A stretch of 64,000 nucleotides of DNA from an uncultured Vicinamibacterales bacterium (GCA_958295905.1 OY282382.1:1-64000); one strand, 5' to 3'. Counted from the stretch's first letter, positions 38,390 to 46,409 are shown. The notes: generated by a model from the letters alone, not told the origin. Translations and numbers: made by a program.

Positions 38390-38775
38390 TTTTTTTCCGC
38401 CGCGGCGGGGGGCGGCGGCGGAGCGGCGGGGCGCGGGCGCCCGGCCGCCAGCCGGGCTTCACTCAGCGCATCGCTGACCTCGATCAACGCTTTCGACAAC
38501 TCCCGGAAGCGCCGGTACTCCGCGTTCTGCGCCTGGACTTCCGCACCCGCGTCCGCCGGAATCAGCCGCGTCACCGTCTTGCCGTCCTGCTTGCGCGTCA
38601 GCGACAGGACCGGGCCGCGTCCCGAGGCCCCCCGGTCGGCGCAACCACAGGATGCCTTGCCGCAGCGGCGGCACCGCTCCGTCAGCGTCCCTGAACGCAT
38701 CTCGCCGACCGCGGCCAACTGACTCCGAAGGTGGGCGTGGCGCCGCTCCAGGGCGGCAATCTGCGCATCGGACAT
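38236..38775 (-). CDS. ISKra4 orfA (DUF6788-like) upstream frame
   Basis: A 179-residue frame starting MSDAQIAALERRHAHLRSQL, with a small Cys cluster CRRCGKASCGCAD and a helix RFRELSKALIEVSDALSEAR. Up to Lys128 (AAAEKK) the sequence looks real; beyond the slippery site it becomes Pro/Arg/Ser-rich and non-specific, as expected for the default product of a frameshift cassette. It resembles the DUF6788 N-terminal region of some ISKra4 transposases. Confidence 0.7.
   Translation of the reverse strand: MSDAQIAALERRHAHLRSQLAAVGEMRSGTLTERCRRCGKASCGCADRGASGRGPVLSLTRKQDGKTVTRLIPADAGAEVQAQNAEYRRFRELSKALIEVSDALSEARLAAGRPRPAAPPPPPAAAEKKGARRKRSRPGSTSRLPPGSPNSSDRGRPGRTSRPSNKPSAAGCSTPPRGR
38389..38395 (-). 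promoter_or_regulatory. A_AAA_AAG slippery heptamer for -1 frameshift
   Basis: On the coding strand the zero frame reads GAA-AAA-AAG. Slippage by -1 on A_AAA_AAG gives AAA-AAA-GGG and enters the transposase frame (K-K-G-G-P-A-E-A-F-A-A-G-I-N-L-K). This is the canonical bacterial heptamer used by dnaX and many IS. It is followed by G5 and GC-rich sequence able to form a stimulatory stem. Confidence 0.75.
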
Positions 38776-38892
38776 GATCGGGCTCCTCCAGGCTCAAAAC
38801 AGCCTCCATACTGATAGCATCGGTCGATCACGCCTTGCTCTACATCCCCAACGACATTCCCTAACCAACAAATCTGACGTGCACCCCCGTGG

Positions 38893-38949
38893 CAGGCCGT
38901 CCCACGCTCCGCCACCGCCGTGCGCAGGCGGAATCGTGGCGGATCCTGG
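38893..38949 (+). repeat. Family B element, left half of a split copy
   Basis: CAGGCCGTCCCACGCT and GTGCGCAGGCGGAATCGTGG match the end and interior of family B. The copy breaks off after CTGG at 38949 and resumes at 39253. Confidence 0.85.
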
Positions 38950-39252
38950 CCCAAGTTTACCCAGTTGACCGGTCATTTTGCCGATCTTGGCTGTATTTCG
39001 GGTCTTTCATGTCCGTAAGTTATTGATTCTAAAGGATCTGGTTTTATTGTCGTGTAATTGTAGTGCCATAATTTTCAAAGATGGGTTGGCTGGGGTAGAT
39101 CCACCCGCCATCGCGGGCATCGTGTTCCGCAAGACGCTCATCTGACCGACCCCTCTCACCGGTTTGGGTACGTTTGTAGTGCCACTCGAGTATTTCTGTC
39201 GGCGTAAGCTGCTTATTTACAGTATTTTATATTTATGGCTGGTAAACTTGGG
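38950..39252. mobile_element. AT-rich 303-bp MITE nested in a family B repeat
   Basis: Perfect 12-bp terminal inverted repeats CCCAAGTTTACC / GGTAAACTTGGG bound a 303-bp segment that is conspicuously AT-rich against its surroundings. The host repeat is split exactly here and CTGG is present on both sides (38946-38949 and 39253-39256), a 4-bp target duplication. No open frame is seen. The motif TTGTAGTGCCA occurs in the interior twice. Confidence 0.9.
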
Positions 39253-39371
39253 CTGGGGCTCTGGACGTGCGGAATCGTGGATCTCACGCGATGCCGGCCG
39301 GTCGCCGAAACGGCGGCGACCCCTCGAATCGGGGGCGGGCCGTCACGCGCCGTCAGCGTGGGATGCTCCTG
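39253..39371 (+). repeat. Family B element, right half of a split copy
   Basis: Resumes the family B sequence (GGGGCTCTGGACG, ACCCCTCGAATCGGGGGCGG, AGCGTGGGATGCTCCTG at the end). Removing the 303-bp insert and one CTGG rebuilds a normal copy. Confidence 0.85.
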
Positions 39372-39406
39372 CTACCGCGGCGGAGCGTGGGATGGCGGGC
39401 TGCAGC

Positions 39407-39461
39407 GGGTGCGCGTCGGATTCGTGCCGGGGGCGTCCTTGCGCAAATCCGACGCGCACCC
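39407..39461 (-). terminator. 55-bp inverted repeat at the larB stop (K-derived)
   Basis: GGGTGCGCGTCGGATT and AATCCGACGCGCACCC form a perfect 16-bp stem around 23 nt, 2 bp past the larB stop codon. The arms match the ends of family K MITEs apart from one base, so this seems a collapsed MITE now placed as a terminator. Confidence 0.7.
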
Positions 39462-39463
39462 GC

Positions 39464-40234
39464 CTACAGATGGTTGATCTGGCTGGCGAGGGCGGCGGCG
39501 CCGAACCCGTTGTCGATGTTGACCACCGCCACCCCCGTCGCGCAACTGTTCAGCATCGCGAGCAACGCGGCGACGCCCCCGGCGCCGGCGCCGTAGCCCA
39601 CGCTCGTGGGCACCGCGACGACCGGCGCCGCGACCAGCCCGCCGACCACGCTCGCGAGGGCGCCCTCCATGCCCGCGGCCACCACGATGACCCGGGCCTC
39701 CTCCAGACGCGTCCGTGCCGACAGCAGCCGGTGCAGGCCGGCGACCCCGACGTCGTAGAGCCGCTCGACGCGGTTGCCCATGACCGCGGCGGTGACCGCC
39801 GCTTCCTCCGCCACCCGCTGATCGGCGGTGCCGCCCGACACCACGAGGATTGTGCCCCGGCCGGTCGGCTCCGGGTGCGCGGTACGGCTGATGATGCCGG
39901 CTTCCGGGTGGAAGACGGCATCGTTCACGCGTTCGCGGACCGCGTCGAACGCGGCGTCGTCGGTTCGCGTCACCAGCAGGGTCTGGTTCGCCTCGACGAT
40001 CCGGGCCGCGATGTCCGCCACTTGGCCCGGGGTCTTGCCGGCGCCGAAGACGACCTCGGGGAAGCCCTGCCGGATGGCCCGATGGTGATCGATGCGGGCG
40101 AACCCGAGGTCCTCGAACGGCGCGCGCCGCATCGACGCGGCCACTTCCGCCTGGGCCGCGTCCACGTCGAGCGCCCCCCCGCGCACCTGCTCCAGAAGAG
40201 AACGAAGCCTCTCGGGTTCCATGCCTACGATCAT
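39464..40234 (-). CDS. larB: LarB, nickel-pincer cofactor carboxylase
   Basis: A 256-residue protein of the AIR carboxylase-like family: RIDHHRAIRQGFPEVVFGAG is the N-terminal LarB signature, VVSGGTADQRVAEEAA and VYDVGVAGLHRL-like YDVGVAGLHRLLSARTRLEE form the PurE-like core with VVAAGMEGALASVVGGLVAA and VPTSVGYGAGAGGVAALLAM. LarB carboxylates and hydrolyses nicotinic acid adenine dinucleotide in synthesis of the nickel-pincer cofactor. The larC and larE genes are not in this window. The start is MIVGMEPERL or the internal Met at 40222. Confidence 0.9.
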   Translation of the reverse strand: MIVGMEPERLRSLLEQVRGGALDVDAAQAEVAASMRRAPFEDLGFARIDHHRAIRQGFPEVVFGAGKTPGQVADIAARIVEANQTLLVTRTDDAAFDAVRERVNDAVFHPEAGIISRTAHPEPTGRGTILVVSGGTADQRVAEEAAVTAAVMGNRVERLYDVGVAGLHRLLSARTRLEEARVIVVAAGMEGALASVVGGLVAAPVVAVPTSVGYGAGAGGVAALLAMLNSCATGVAVVNIDNGFGAAALASQINHL

Positions 40235-40260
40235 ACAGACGGCGGCGGGGGGCGGATCGG

Positions 40261-40421
40261 CAGGGGCATCCCACGCTGACTGCGCGTGACGGCCCGCCCC
40301 CGATTCGAGGGGTCGCCACCGTCTTGCCGATCAGCCGGCGCCGCGTGAGACCCACGATTCCGCCCGTCCGGAGCCCCAGGACCCGCCACGATTGGCGGTG
40401 GCGGAGCGTGGGATGGTCCTG
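40261..40421 (-). repeat. Family B element, tandem copy 1
   Basis: Ends CAGGGGCATCCCACGCT and AGCGTGGGATGGTCCTG. It lacks about 11 bp of the interior (CCTGCGCACGG) relative to its neighbour. Confidence 0.9.
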
Positions 40422-40431
40422 GGCGGATCGG

Positions 40432-40603
40432 CAGGAGCATCCCACGCTGACTGCGCGTGACGGCCCGCCCCGATTCGAGGGGTCGCCACCGTCTTGCCGA
40501 TCAGCCGGCGCCGCGTGAGACCCACGATTCCGCCCGTCCGGAGCCCCAGGACCCGCCACGATTCCGCCTGCGCACGGCGGTGGCGGAGCGTGGGATGGTC
40601 CTG
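40432..40603 (-). repeat. Family B element, tandem copy 2
   Basis: A 172-bp copy with ends CAGGAGCATCCCACGCT and AGCGTGGGATGGTCCTG, 10 bp after the previous copy and in the same orientation. The two fill the gap between larB (-) and gltA (+). Confidence 0.9.
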
Positions 40604-40660
40604 GGCGGATCGGCGCCGGCGGTTGCGGTCCGCCGCCGGGACCACTATTCTTCGGGACCC

Positions 40661-41887
40661 ATGACCAGGCAGTCGACGGCGGCGGGGCTCGACGAGGTCG
40701 TCGCGGCCACGTCGCGGATCTGTTATCTCGACGGGCAGCGCGGCGTGCTGGCCTATTGCGGGCACGACATCCACGACCTCGCGCGCCACGCGACCTTCGA
40801 GGAGGTGTGCCACCTGCTCTGGCGCCGGCGGCTGCCGACCCGGGCCGAGCTCGGCGATCTGCAGACCGATCTGGCGCGGCACCGCGCCCTCCCGGAACCG
40901 GTGATCCGCCTGCTGCGGGCGCTGCCGCCCGGAGATCTCATGGATGCGGTGCGCACCGGGGTGTCGGCGCTGGCGCATCACGATCCGGATGCCGGGGGGG
41001 ACGATTCGGCCGCGGCGTCGCGGCGCAAGGCGGTGCGGCTGACGGCCCAGATCGGCACGCTGGTGGCGACGCTGGGAAGACTGGCCGCGGGGGGCGCGCC
41101 GATGACGCCGGATCCGGCGCTGGGGCACGCCGCCAACTTCCTGTATCTCCTCACCGGAGACCGTCCGGGCGCGCTCGCCGCGCGCGCGTTCGACGTGGGG
41201 TTGATCCTCCACGCCGACCACGAGCTGAACGCGTCGACGTTCGCCGCGCGGGTGGCCGCGGCGACCCTCACCGACCTGCACTCGACCATCGTGGCGGGGG
41301 TCGCGGCGTTGAAGGGACCCCTGCACGGCGGGGCGAACGCCGCCGTCATGCGGATGCTGACGGCGGTCGGCGACGATGCCGACGACCGGCGGGTCGAGGA
41401 CGTCATCCGCGGCATGCTCGCCGACAAGCGGCGGGTGCCCGGCTTCGGCCATCGGGTCTATCGCACCGAGGATCCCCGCGCGACCCATCTGCGCCGGATG
41501 TCGCGGGACCTCGGCGAGCAGACGGGACGGCCCCGCTGGTTCGCGATCTCCGAACGCATCGAGAAGCTGATGAAGGCGGAGACCGGGATCGACGCGAACG
41601 TCGACTTCTATTCCGCGTCCACCTACCACGTGCTCGGGATCCCGATCGATCTGTTCACGCCCATCTTCGTGGTGAGCCGGGTGGCGGGCTGGACCGCGCA
41701 CGTGCTGGAGCAGTACGCGAACAACCGCCTGATCCGGCCGCGGGCGGAGTACGTGGGGCCCGAATACCCGCAGGCGTTCGTGCCGCTGGCCGATCGGCAG
41801 GCGCCCTCGGCGCAGGCGTTTGCGCCGGGGAACGGCGGACGCCGCGAAACCGGCGCCGACTCCCGCTGGGAGGTGCCGACTCCCTGA
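40661..41887 (+). CDS. gltA: Citrate synthase family protein
   Basis: A 408-residue citrate/2-methylcitrate synthase. The acid-base residues are in place: His222 in GPLHGGANAAVM, His264 in PGFGHRVYR and Asp315 in ANVDFYSAS, with His187 in LHADHELNAST. Sequence RICYLDGQRGVLAYCGHDIH fits the short, non-allosteric type II-like group used for citrate or 2-methylcitrate. It would condense acetyl-CoA or propionyl-CoA with oxaloacetate. No prp genes adjoin, so citrate synthase is the default. The C-terminal 30 residues are extended and unordered. The start at 40661 follows a family B repeat. Confidence 0.9.
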   Translation: MTRQSTAAGLDEVVAATSRICYLDGQRGVLAYCGHDIHDLARHATFEEVCHLLWRRRLPTRAELGDLQTDLARHRALPEPVIRLLRALPPGDLMDAVRTGVSALAHHDPDAGGDDSAAASRRKAVRLTAQIGTLVATLGRLAAGGAPMTPDPALGHAANFLYLLTGDRPGALAARAFDVGLILHADHELNASTFAARVAAATLTDLHSTIVAGVAALKGPLHGGANAAVMRMLTAVGDDADDRRVEDVIRGMLADKRRVPGFGHRVYRTEDPRATHLRRMSRDLGEQTGRPRWFAISERIEKLMKAETGIDANVDFYSASTYHVLGIPIDLFTPIFVVSRVAGWTAHVLEQYANNRLIRPRAEYVGPEYPQAFVPLADRQAPSAQAFAPGNGGRRETGADSRWEVPTP

Positions 41888-41979
41888 ACCGCCCGCGGCG
41901 AACCCCGCGCCGCCCCGAGAGCGGCGCGGCCGCCAGCGGGCGGAGGAGCGCCCGCGGGCGAAGAGCGCCCGTGCCCGAC

Positions 41980-42160
41980 GGGTGCACGTCAAGTAAAGTG
42001 AGACGGTGCCGTTGGGGGTATCCGGCGCGGGCGGCCCCGAGGCGCCCCATCGTGTCGAAGCTCGAAAGGCCCGTTCGGAGGGCATCCAGGCCGGGAACGG
42101 GATCGGAATCGCCAATCTGGCAGCGACAGGGCGGCCGTCTCACAAATCTGACGTGCACCC
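41980..42160 (-). repeat. MITE, family K, copy 2
   Basis: A 181-bp inverted copy of 17968-18146 with ends GGGTGCACGTCAAG and CACAAATCTGACGTGCACCC. It has replaced the 5' end of the following DUF6644 gene, whose only sensible start (GTG at 42153) lies in the MITE's right terminal repeat. Confidence 0.88.
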
Positions 42161-42644
42161 CCCGTCGATCTGGCAATGGCTGCAGGACCACCCGCTCGCG
42201 CAGCACATCGGCTTCACCTGGTGGTTCCCGCTGCTGGAATCGATCCACGTGATCGGGATCGGCCTGGTGATCGGCTCGATCCTGACCGTCGACCTGCGGC
42301 TGCTCGGGCTCGCGGCGCTCCGGTACCCGCTGACCCAGATAACCGGCAAGCTGCTCCCGTGGACCTGGGCGGCCTTCGTCGTGGCCGCGATCACCGGCTT
42401 CGGCATGTTCGTGACGCGCGCGCCGGCGTACGTCGAGAATCCGGCCTTCCAGATCAAGTTCCTGCTGCTGCCGCTGGCGTGCATCAACATGGCCATCTTC
42501 CATTTCCGGACGTTCCGCCGGGGCATCGCCGACTGGGACACGGCGGAAGAGCCGCCCCCGGCCGCGCGTATCGCCGGCGGCGCTTCGCTGCTGATCTGGG
42601 CCGGCATCGTGCTTGCCGGCCGCTGGACCGGACACCTCATCTGA
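42153..42644 (+). CDS. DUF6644-type membrane protein, start inside a MITE
   Basis: About 163 residues with four helices: FTWWFPLLESIHVIGIGLVI, LLPWTWAAFVVAAITGFGMF, FQIKFLLLPLACINMAIFHF and IAGGASLLIWAGIVLAGRW. It is a paralogue of 36451-37092 (shared SIHVxGIxxVxGSIxxVDLR and LLPWTW). The GTG at 42153, MHPPSIWQWLQDHPL, is the first usable start, and it lies in the terminal repeat of a family K MITE; a longer reading from 42006 would translate the whole MITE and is unlikely. Function unknown. Confidence 0.78.
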   Translation: MHPPSIWQWLQDHPLAQHIGFTWWFPLLESIHVIGIGLVIGSILTVDLRLLGLAALRYPLTQITGKLLPWTWAAFVVAAITGFGMFVTRAPAYVENPAFQIKFLLLPLACINMAIFHFRTFRRGIADWDTAEEPPPAARIAGGASLLIWAGIVLAGRWTGHLI

Positions 42645-42821
42645 CCCGATCCGCACCGCCGCGGCACGGTCGGCCGCGCCAGCCTGCTCGGGCGGCCCGC
42701 TGCGGGCGGCCCCGGCAATCCGCCGGCGCGGCGGGCCGCACGCAACCGCCGGCGCGGGTGTCGTCATGCCGGCCGCGGCCGGTCCCGCGCGGCCACGCGC
42801 CGGGGCCAGGCGGTTCGGCCC

Positions 42822-43571
42822 TCACACCGCGGCCGACGCCGTGGGGTCGAACTTCCGCCGGTAGTGCCGCGTCCAGACGACAATGGCCGGAATGCCGATG
42901 ACCGTCGGCAGGATCCACGGCACGACGGCGAGCGCTCCGGCGAGCTCGTAGGCCCATAGCTGCTGGGCCCCGAAGACGATGAACGCGGTGTGGAACGCAA
43001 TGCCGCCCCCCAGCATGGATCCCAGGTGGCTGTAGAACCAGCCCATGCGCTGCCCGCCGGGATTGCGCATGATCCGCAGCATGCCCCGCCCCGTGAAGAG
43101 GCCGATCGGGCTCAGGCCCAGCAGGACGGGCGAAACGCCGGACCACACCCCCAACGCGAACCCGATGACGGCGGCGCTGCCGGCCATCGACGCCCAGGCG
43201 AGAGCCTCGTGGAAGGGAGTCCGCAGCGTCTCGGGCGACCTCCGCGTCGCGACCACCCGTATCGCGTGCCGCACCGTGGCGAAGGTCACCACCCCGAGAT
43301 AGCCGAGAAACAACGCGAAGGCGTAGAGCTCGGGCCGGTCCGCAAGCGCGATGCCCTGAACCTGATAGGAGACGATGCGTCCCGCCGACACGGTCACCGC
43401 GGACAGCGTCACGACGTAGGCGCAGTACGTGAAGACGCGGCCGGCCTGCACGTGCGCCCGCCCCCCCTTGCGGGCGAACAACGGGATCCAGAACGCCGCG
43501 AGGCCGGCGAACCCGGTCGCGACGTGGGTCAGGAGGAGGGTGTTCAACACCAGGCTCACGATGCTCGTCAC
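42822..43571 (-). CDS. Multi-pass membrane protein (DUF2306-like)
   Basis: A 249-residue integral membrane protein with about seven helices: LLLTHVATGFAGLAAFWIPL, VFTYCAYVVTLSAVTVSAG, LYAFALFLGYLGVVTFATVR, AWASMAGSAAVIGFALGVWS, MLGGGIAFHTAFIVFGAQQL and LAVVPWILPTVIGIPAIVVW. The opening H-A-H-x-x-x-G-R-V-F (GGRAHVQAGRVFTYC) and a later GWFYSHLGSMLGGGIAFHTA resemble DUF2306-like proteins. Role unknown; haem or quinone binding by the conserved His is speculation. Confidence 0.65.
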   Translation of the reverse strand: MTSIVSLVLNTLLLTHVATGFAGLAAFWIPLFARKGGRAHVQAGRVFTYCAYVVTLSAVTVSAGRIVSYQVQGIALADRPELYAFALFLGYLGVVTFATVRHAIRVVATRRSPETLRTPFHEALAWASMAGSAAVIGFALGVWSGVSPVLLGLSPIGLFTGRGMLRIMRNPGGQRMGWFYSHLGSMLGGGIAFHTAFIVFGAQQLWAYELAGALAVVPWILPTVIGIPAIVVWTRHYRRKFDPTASAAV

Positions 43572-43719
43572 GACAGATGCTCCGTCCGTTTTCCGCGGTT
43601 CGTCCTGTGTCGCGGCCCCTTGCCCGGATTTCTCTGGAGGGCGTCAACGCGCCCCGCCCGAGGCCGCCGCCCCGGAACGACTGAACGTCGAACCCGCGGT
43701 TCTCCGCCCGCCGGTCCCG

Positions 43720-44457
43720 TCACTCCTCGGTCAGCGCCGCCAGGAACGCGCGTACGCGCCGCGCATTGACCCCGAGGTCCCCCATGCCGACGCGCGAAAG
43801 CGAGCGGACGTCGACGCGGCTGCCGGTCTCGCCCTCGGCCGCGATCCGGATCACGACATCGTCCTCGAACCCGAACCAGAACGTGCGGTCCGTCGCCTCG
43901 ATGCGGAGGGCGTCGGGATCGGTCGCGACGAGCTCCCAGTCCATGCGCTCCACCACCGCGAGCGCCCGTCGGAAGGCGTCGGCCGGCGCGTCCGCCAGCA
44001 TCGCCGGCCGCAGGTCGGGATAAGCGGCCCGCTGCCGCTCGGCGAGGGCCGGGCCTTCGTAGTCGGTGCGGCCCGGCGCGTTCAGCGGAACCGCGGCGAC
44101 GAACGCCGGCGGGTTCTCGGTATCGGTCGCGACGTCGTGGATCGGCGGGGCGCCCCGGGCCGAGAACAGCGTCGCCACCGGGACCATGCCCACGACGACG
44201 GCGCCGGCCAGGACCGCACCGGCGGACCGATCCAGAGCCGGCCCGCGCACCATCCGCACGCCGAGGACCACCGCGCTGGCCGCGAGAACGAACAGGCCGC
44301 CGGCGAGCAGCAGAAACGCCGGCCCCAACGGCGCGATGCCGATGCGGTATCCGAGGGGGGCCGCGGCGACGGCGGCGGCGCCCGCCGCCGCGCCCCACGC
44401 CGCCCGGCGCGTCACCCTCAGGACCGTGATCGACACGAAATCGCCAACCGCACCCAT
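43720..44457 (-). CDS. DUF1499 membrane-anchored protein
   Basis: A 245-residue protein with three N-terminal helices (AAWGAAAGAAAVAAAPLGYR, FLLLAGGLFVLAASAVVLGV, AGAVLAGAVVVGMVPVATLF) and a C-terminal DUF1499 domain: PIHDVATDTENPPAFVAAVP, then YPDLRPAMLADAPADAFRRA, TFWFGFEDDVVIRIAAEGE and VDVRSLSRVGMGDLGVNARR. DUF1499 is of unknown function and common in proteobacteria and acidobacteria. The start at 44457 (MGAVGDFVSITVLRV) is preferred; a GTG/ATG 36 bp upstream is possible. Confidence 0.8.
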   Translation of the reverse strand: MGAVGDFVSITVLRVTRRAAWGAAAGAAAVAAAPLGYRIGIAPLGPAFLLLAGGLFVLAASAVVLGVRMVRGPALDRSAGAVLAGAVVVGMVPVATLFSARGAPPIHDVATDTENPPAFVAAVPLNAPGRTDYEGPALAERQRAAYPDLRPAMLADAPADAFRRALAVVERMDWELVATDPDALRIEATDRTFWFGFEDDVVIRIAAEGETGSRVDVRSLSRVGMGDLGVNARRVRAFLAALTEE

Positions 44458-44510
44458 GCTCAGCCCGTTTCTACGGTTTCCCGCGCTTGACACACGGCAA
44501 GGTCATTCCG

Positions 44511-45638
44511 TCAGCGTCCCTGCGGCGGCGCCATGCCGGTGAACGTGAACTTCTGCACCCGGCGGCCGCGCTGGGCCTCGGCCGTGTAGAGGTTGCCGTC
44601 GCTGTCGGTGGCGAGGTGGTGCAGCGCCTGGAACTCGCCCGGCGCGGCGCCGTTGCTGCCGAAGGTGTCCAGCACCTCCAGTGTCGCCCGGTCGATCACG
44701 TGGATGTGCGAGTTGCCCTGGTCCGCGGAGTACATGAACCGCTGCTCCGCATCGGGCGAGAACGCCAGGCCGGCCACCGTCGAGGCGCTCTCGGCTCCCC
44801 GGTTGACGAAGCCCTGCGTCCGATAGGCGCCGTCGGTATCGAACACCTGCACCCGGCTGTTGCCCCGGTCGGCCACGTACACCAGCCCGTCGCTCGAGAC
44901 CTCGATGCCGTGCACGATGCCGAACTGCGGCGGACCCTCCGGCCCCGCCGGCCCGCCGCCCGCTTCCGACGGGTCGAGCGGCGTGTTCGCGAACGCGCCC
45001 CACATCCGCTTGTACCCGCCGGTCTCGGCGTCGAACACGATCACGCGCCGGTTGCCGTAGCCGTCGGCCACGAACACCTCGCCGGTCGCCGCGTGCACGA
45101 ACGACTCGGCCGGCCGCATCACGTTCTCGGTGTCGTCGTTGCCGCTGCTCCGGGCGCGCCCGCCGATCTGCAGCAGGAGCCCGCCCTCGGGGCTGAACTT
45201 CAGCAGCATGTCGTCGGATTCCGGCTGCGCGCTGTTGCCGCCGATCCAGACGTTGCCGTCCGGGGCCACGTGGATGCCGTGTTCGTTCGCCGGCCAGTCG
45301 AATCCGTCCGCCGGACCGCCCCAGCCGCGGACGAACGTCCCGTCCTGCTCGAACGCCAGCACCGGCGGCGCCGGCGTGCCCTGATCCTCCCCCACCGTGC
45401 GGGGCCGGTGCAGCACCCAGATCCGATCGTCGGGTCCCACCGTCACCGACGACACCTGCCCGAGCACCCAGTCGTTGGGCATGCTCGGCCACGACGCATC
45501 GACCTCGAACGTCGGCACCCCGCCCTCCTGCGCCTCCGACGCGACGACCGCCGGACCGCGCCCGAAGCTCGACGGCCCGCCGCCGAGGGTGATGACCAGC
45601 GCGACGACCGACCACCCGGTGATGATTCTCCAGCGCAT
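44511..45638 (-). CDS. Secreted NHL-repeat beta-propeller protein
   Basis: A 375-residue exported propeller protein (signal MRWRIITGWSVVALVITLGG). NHL blocks repeat: VSSVTVGPDDRIWVLHRPRT, HGIHVAPDGNVWIGGNSAQP, FVHAATGEVFVADGYGNRRV, HGIEVSSDGLVYVADRGNSR and HHLATDSDGNLYTAEAQRGR. It is a paralogue of the protein at 16627-17757. Function unknown; the family resembles peptidylglycine lyase-like six-bladed propellers. Confidence 0.85.
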   Translation of the reverse strand: MRWRIITGWSVVALVITLGGGPSSFGRGPAVVASEAQEGGVPTFEVDASWPSMPNDWVLGQVSSVTVGPDDRIWVLHRPRTVGEDQGTPAPPVLAFEQDGTFVRGWGGPADGFDWPANEHGIHVAPDGNVWIGGNSAQPESDDMLLKFSPEGGLLLQIGGRARSSGNDDTENVMRPAESFVHAATGEVFVADGYGNRRVIVFDAETGGYKRMWGAFANTPLDPSEAGGGPAGPEGPPQFGIVHGIEVSSDGLVYVADRGNSRVQVFDTDGAYRTQGFVNRGAESASTVAGLAFSPDAEQRFMYSADQGNSHIHVIDRATLEVLDTFGSNGAAPGEFQALHHLATDSDGNLYTAEAQRGRRVQKFTFTGMAPPQGR

Positions 45639-46039
45639 GTGCTCTCCTTATGCCGTTCCGGCGGCGCATTCCATCCGCTTCTCCGACAAGCCCCGAGCCC
45701 GTCCGTGCTCGGGGCCGTCGACGGCCCCTCCGCGTTGCGCGCCCCTCAACTATAGCGGACGCGCCCGCTTGCGGGCCCCGGGTTTCCCGGTTGCCGCGGC
45801 GTCCAGGCCGACAACCCGGCGGGACGGACGCGGAGTCGACGGGCGAAATCCGAATCGGCGGTTGTTCAATCCCGGCTCGCACTCATCGACCGGAGCGCCG
45901 ACCCGGAAACGGGCCTGAACGTCAAGTACGGCAACACGCCGAACCTGACCGTCGACGGGCCGTCGGCCTGCCGCCCTTCACGCGGCCACCCCTACTACGG
46001 CGGGCCGCGGTCGACGGGTCGTGGTGGCGACCGTCGGCT
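45639..46039. other. Intergenic with a coding-like scrap
   Basis: The promoter of the NHL gene (-) should lie at 45639-45760. At 45870-45950 the plus strand reads ALIDRSADPETGLNVKYGNT and PNLTVDG without a start, a probable gene fragment of unknown family. GTCGGCCTGCCGCCCTTC occurs at 45962 and 46214, on either side of the family B copy. Confidence 0.45.
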
Positions 46040-46209
46040 CAGGGGCACCCACGCTGGCTGCGCGGGACGGCTCGCCCCGATTCGAGGAGTCGCCACCGTC
46101 ATGCCGACCGGCCGGGCCGCGTGAAACCCCACGATTCCGCACGTCCGGAGCCCCAGGACCCGCCACGATGCCGCCTGCGCACGGCGGTGGCGGAGCGGGG
46201 ATGGCCCTG
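46040..46209 (-). repeat. Family B element, isolated copy
   Basis: Ends CAGGGGCACCCACGCT and AGCGGGGATGGCCCTG are degenerate inverted repeats; the interior CGCCCCGATTCGAGGAGTCG matches the other copies. An 18-bp flank is repeated on both sides at some distance. Confidence 0.85.
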
Positions 46210-46409
46210 GACCGTCGGCCTGCCGCCCTTCTATGCGCCCACCGTCACGGATATCATGGAACCAGCAGCCCGCGCGGGACGGCGCGGACACCAGAGGGGT
46301 TGGTTGGGCGGCGGGCGGGACGGCCGGCGGCGTGCCGGACTGGCTGATCCGCGTGGCCGCCGCGCCGGATCCGGTTACACGCCGAGATCGAAGAGACCGA
46401 GGTAACGCC

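Larger units (their letters stand above)
37011..38886 (-). mobile_element. ISKra4-family insertion sequence
   Basis: A complete-looking IS of about 1.88 kb with 17-bp terminal inverted repeats GGGTGCACGTCAGATTT / AAATCTGACGTGCACCC. It carries two overlapping frames joined by a slippery heptamer. No clear target duplication was found. It interrupts the 3' end of a DUF6644 gene and borders a family B fragment on the right. Two MITEs in the window share its ends. Confidence 0.88.

Noticed and set aside
42006-42152. N-terminal extension of the second DUF6644 gene across the MITE
   Set aside because: The added 49 residues are MITE sequence, also present antisense elsewhere; a start in the terminal repeat is more economical.
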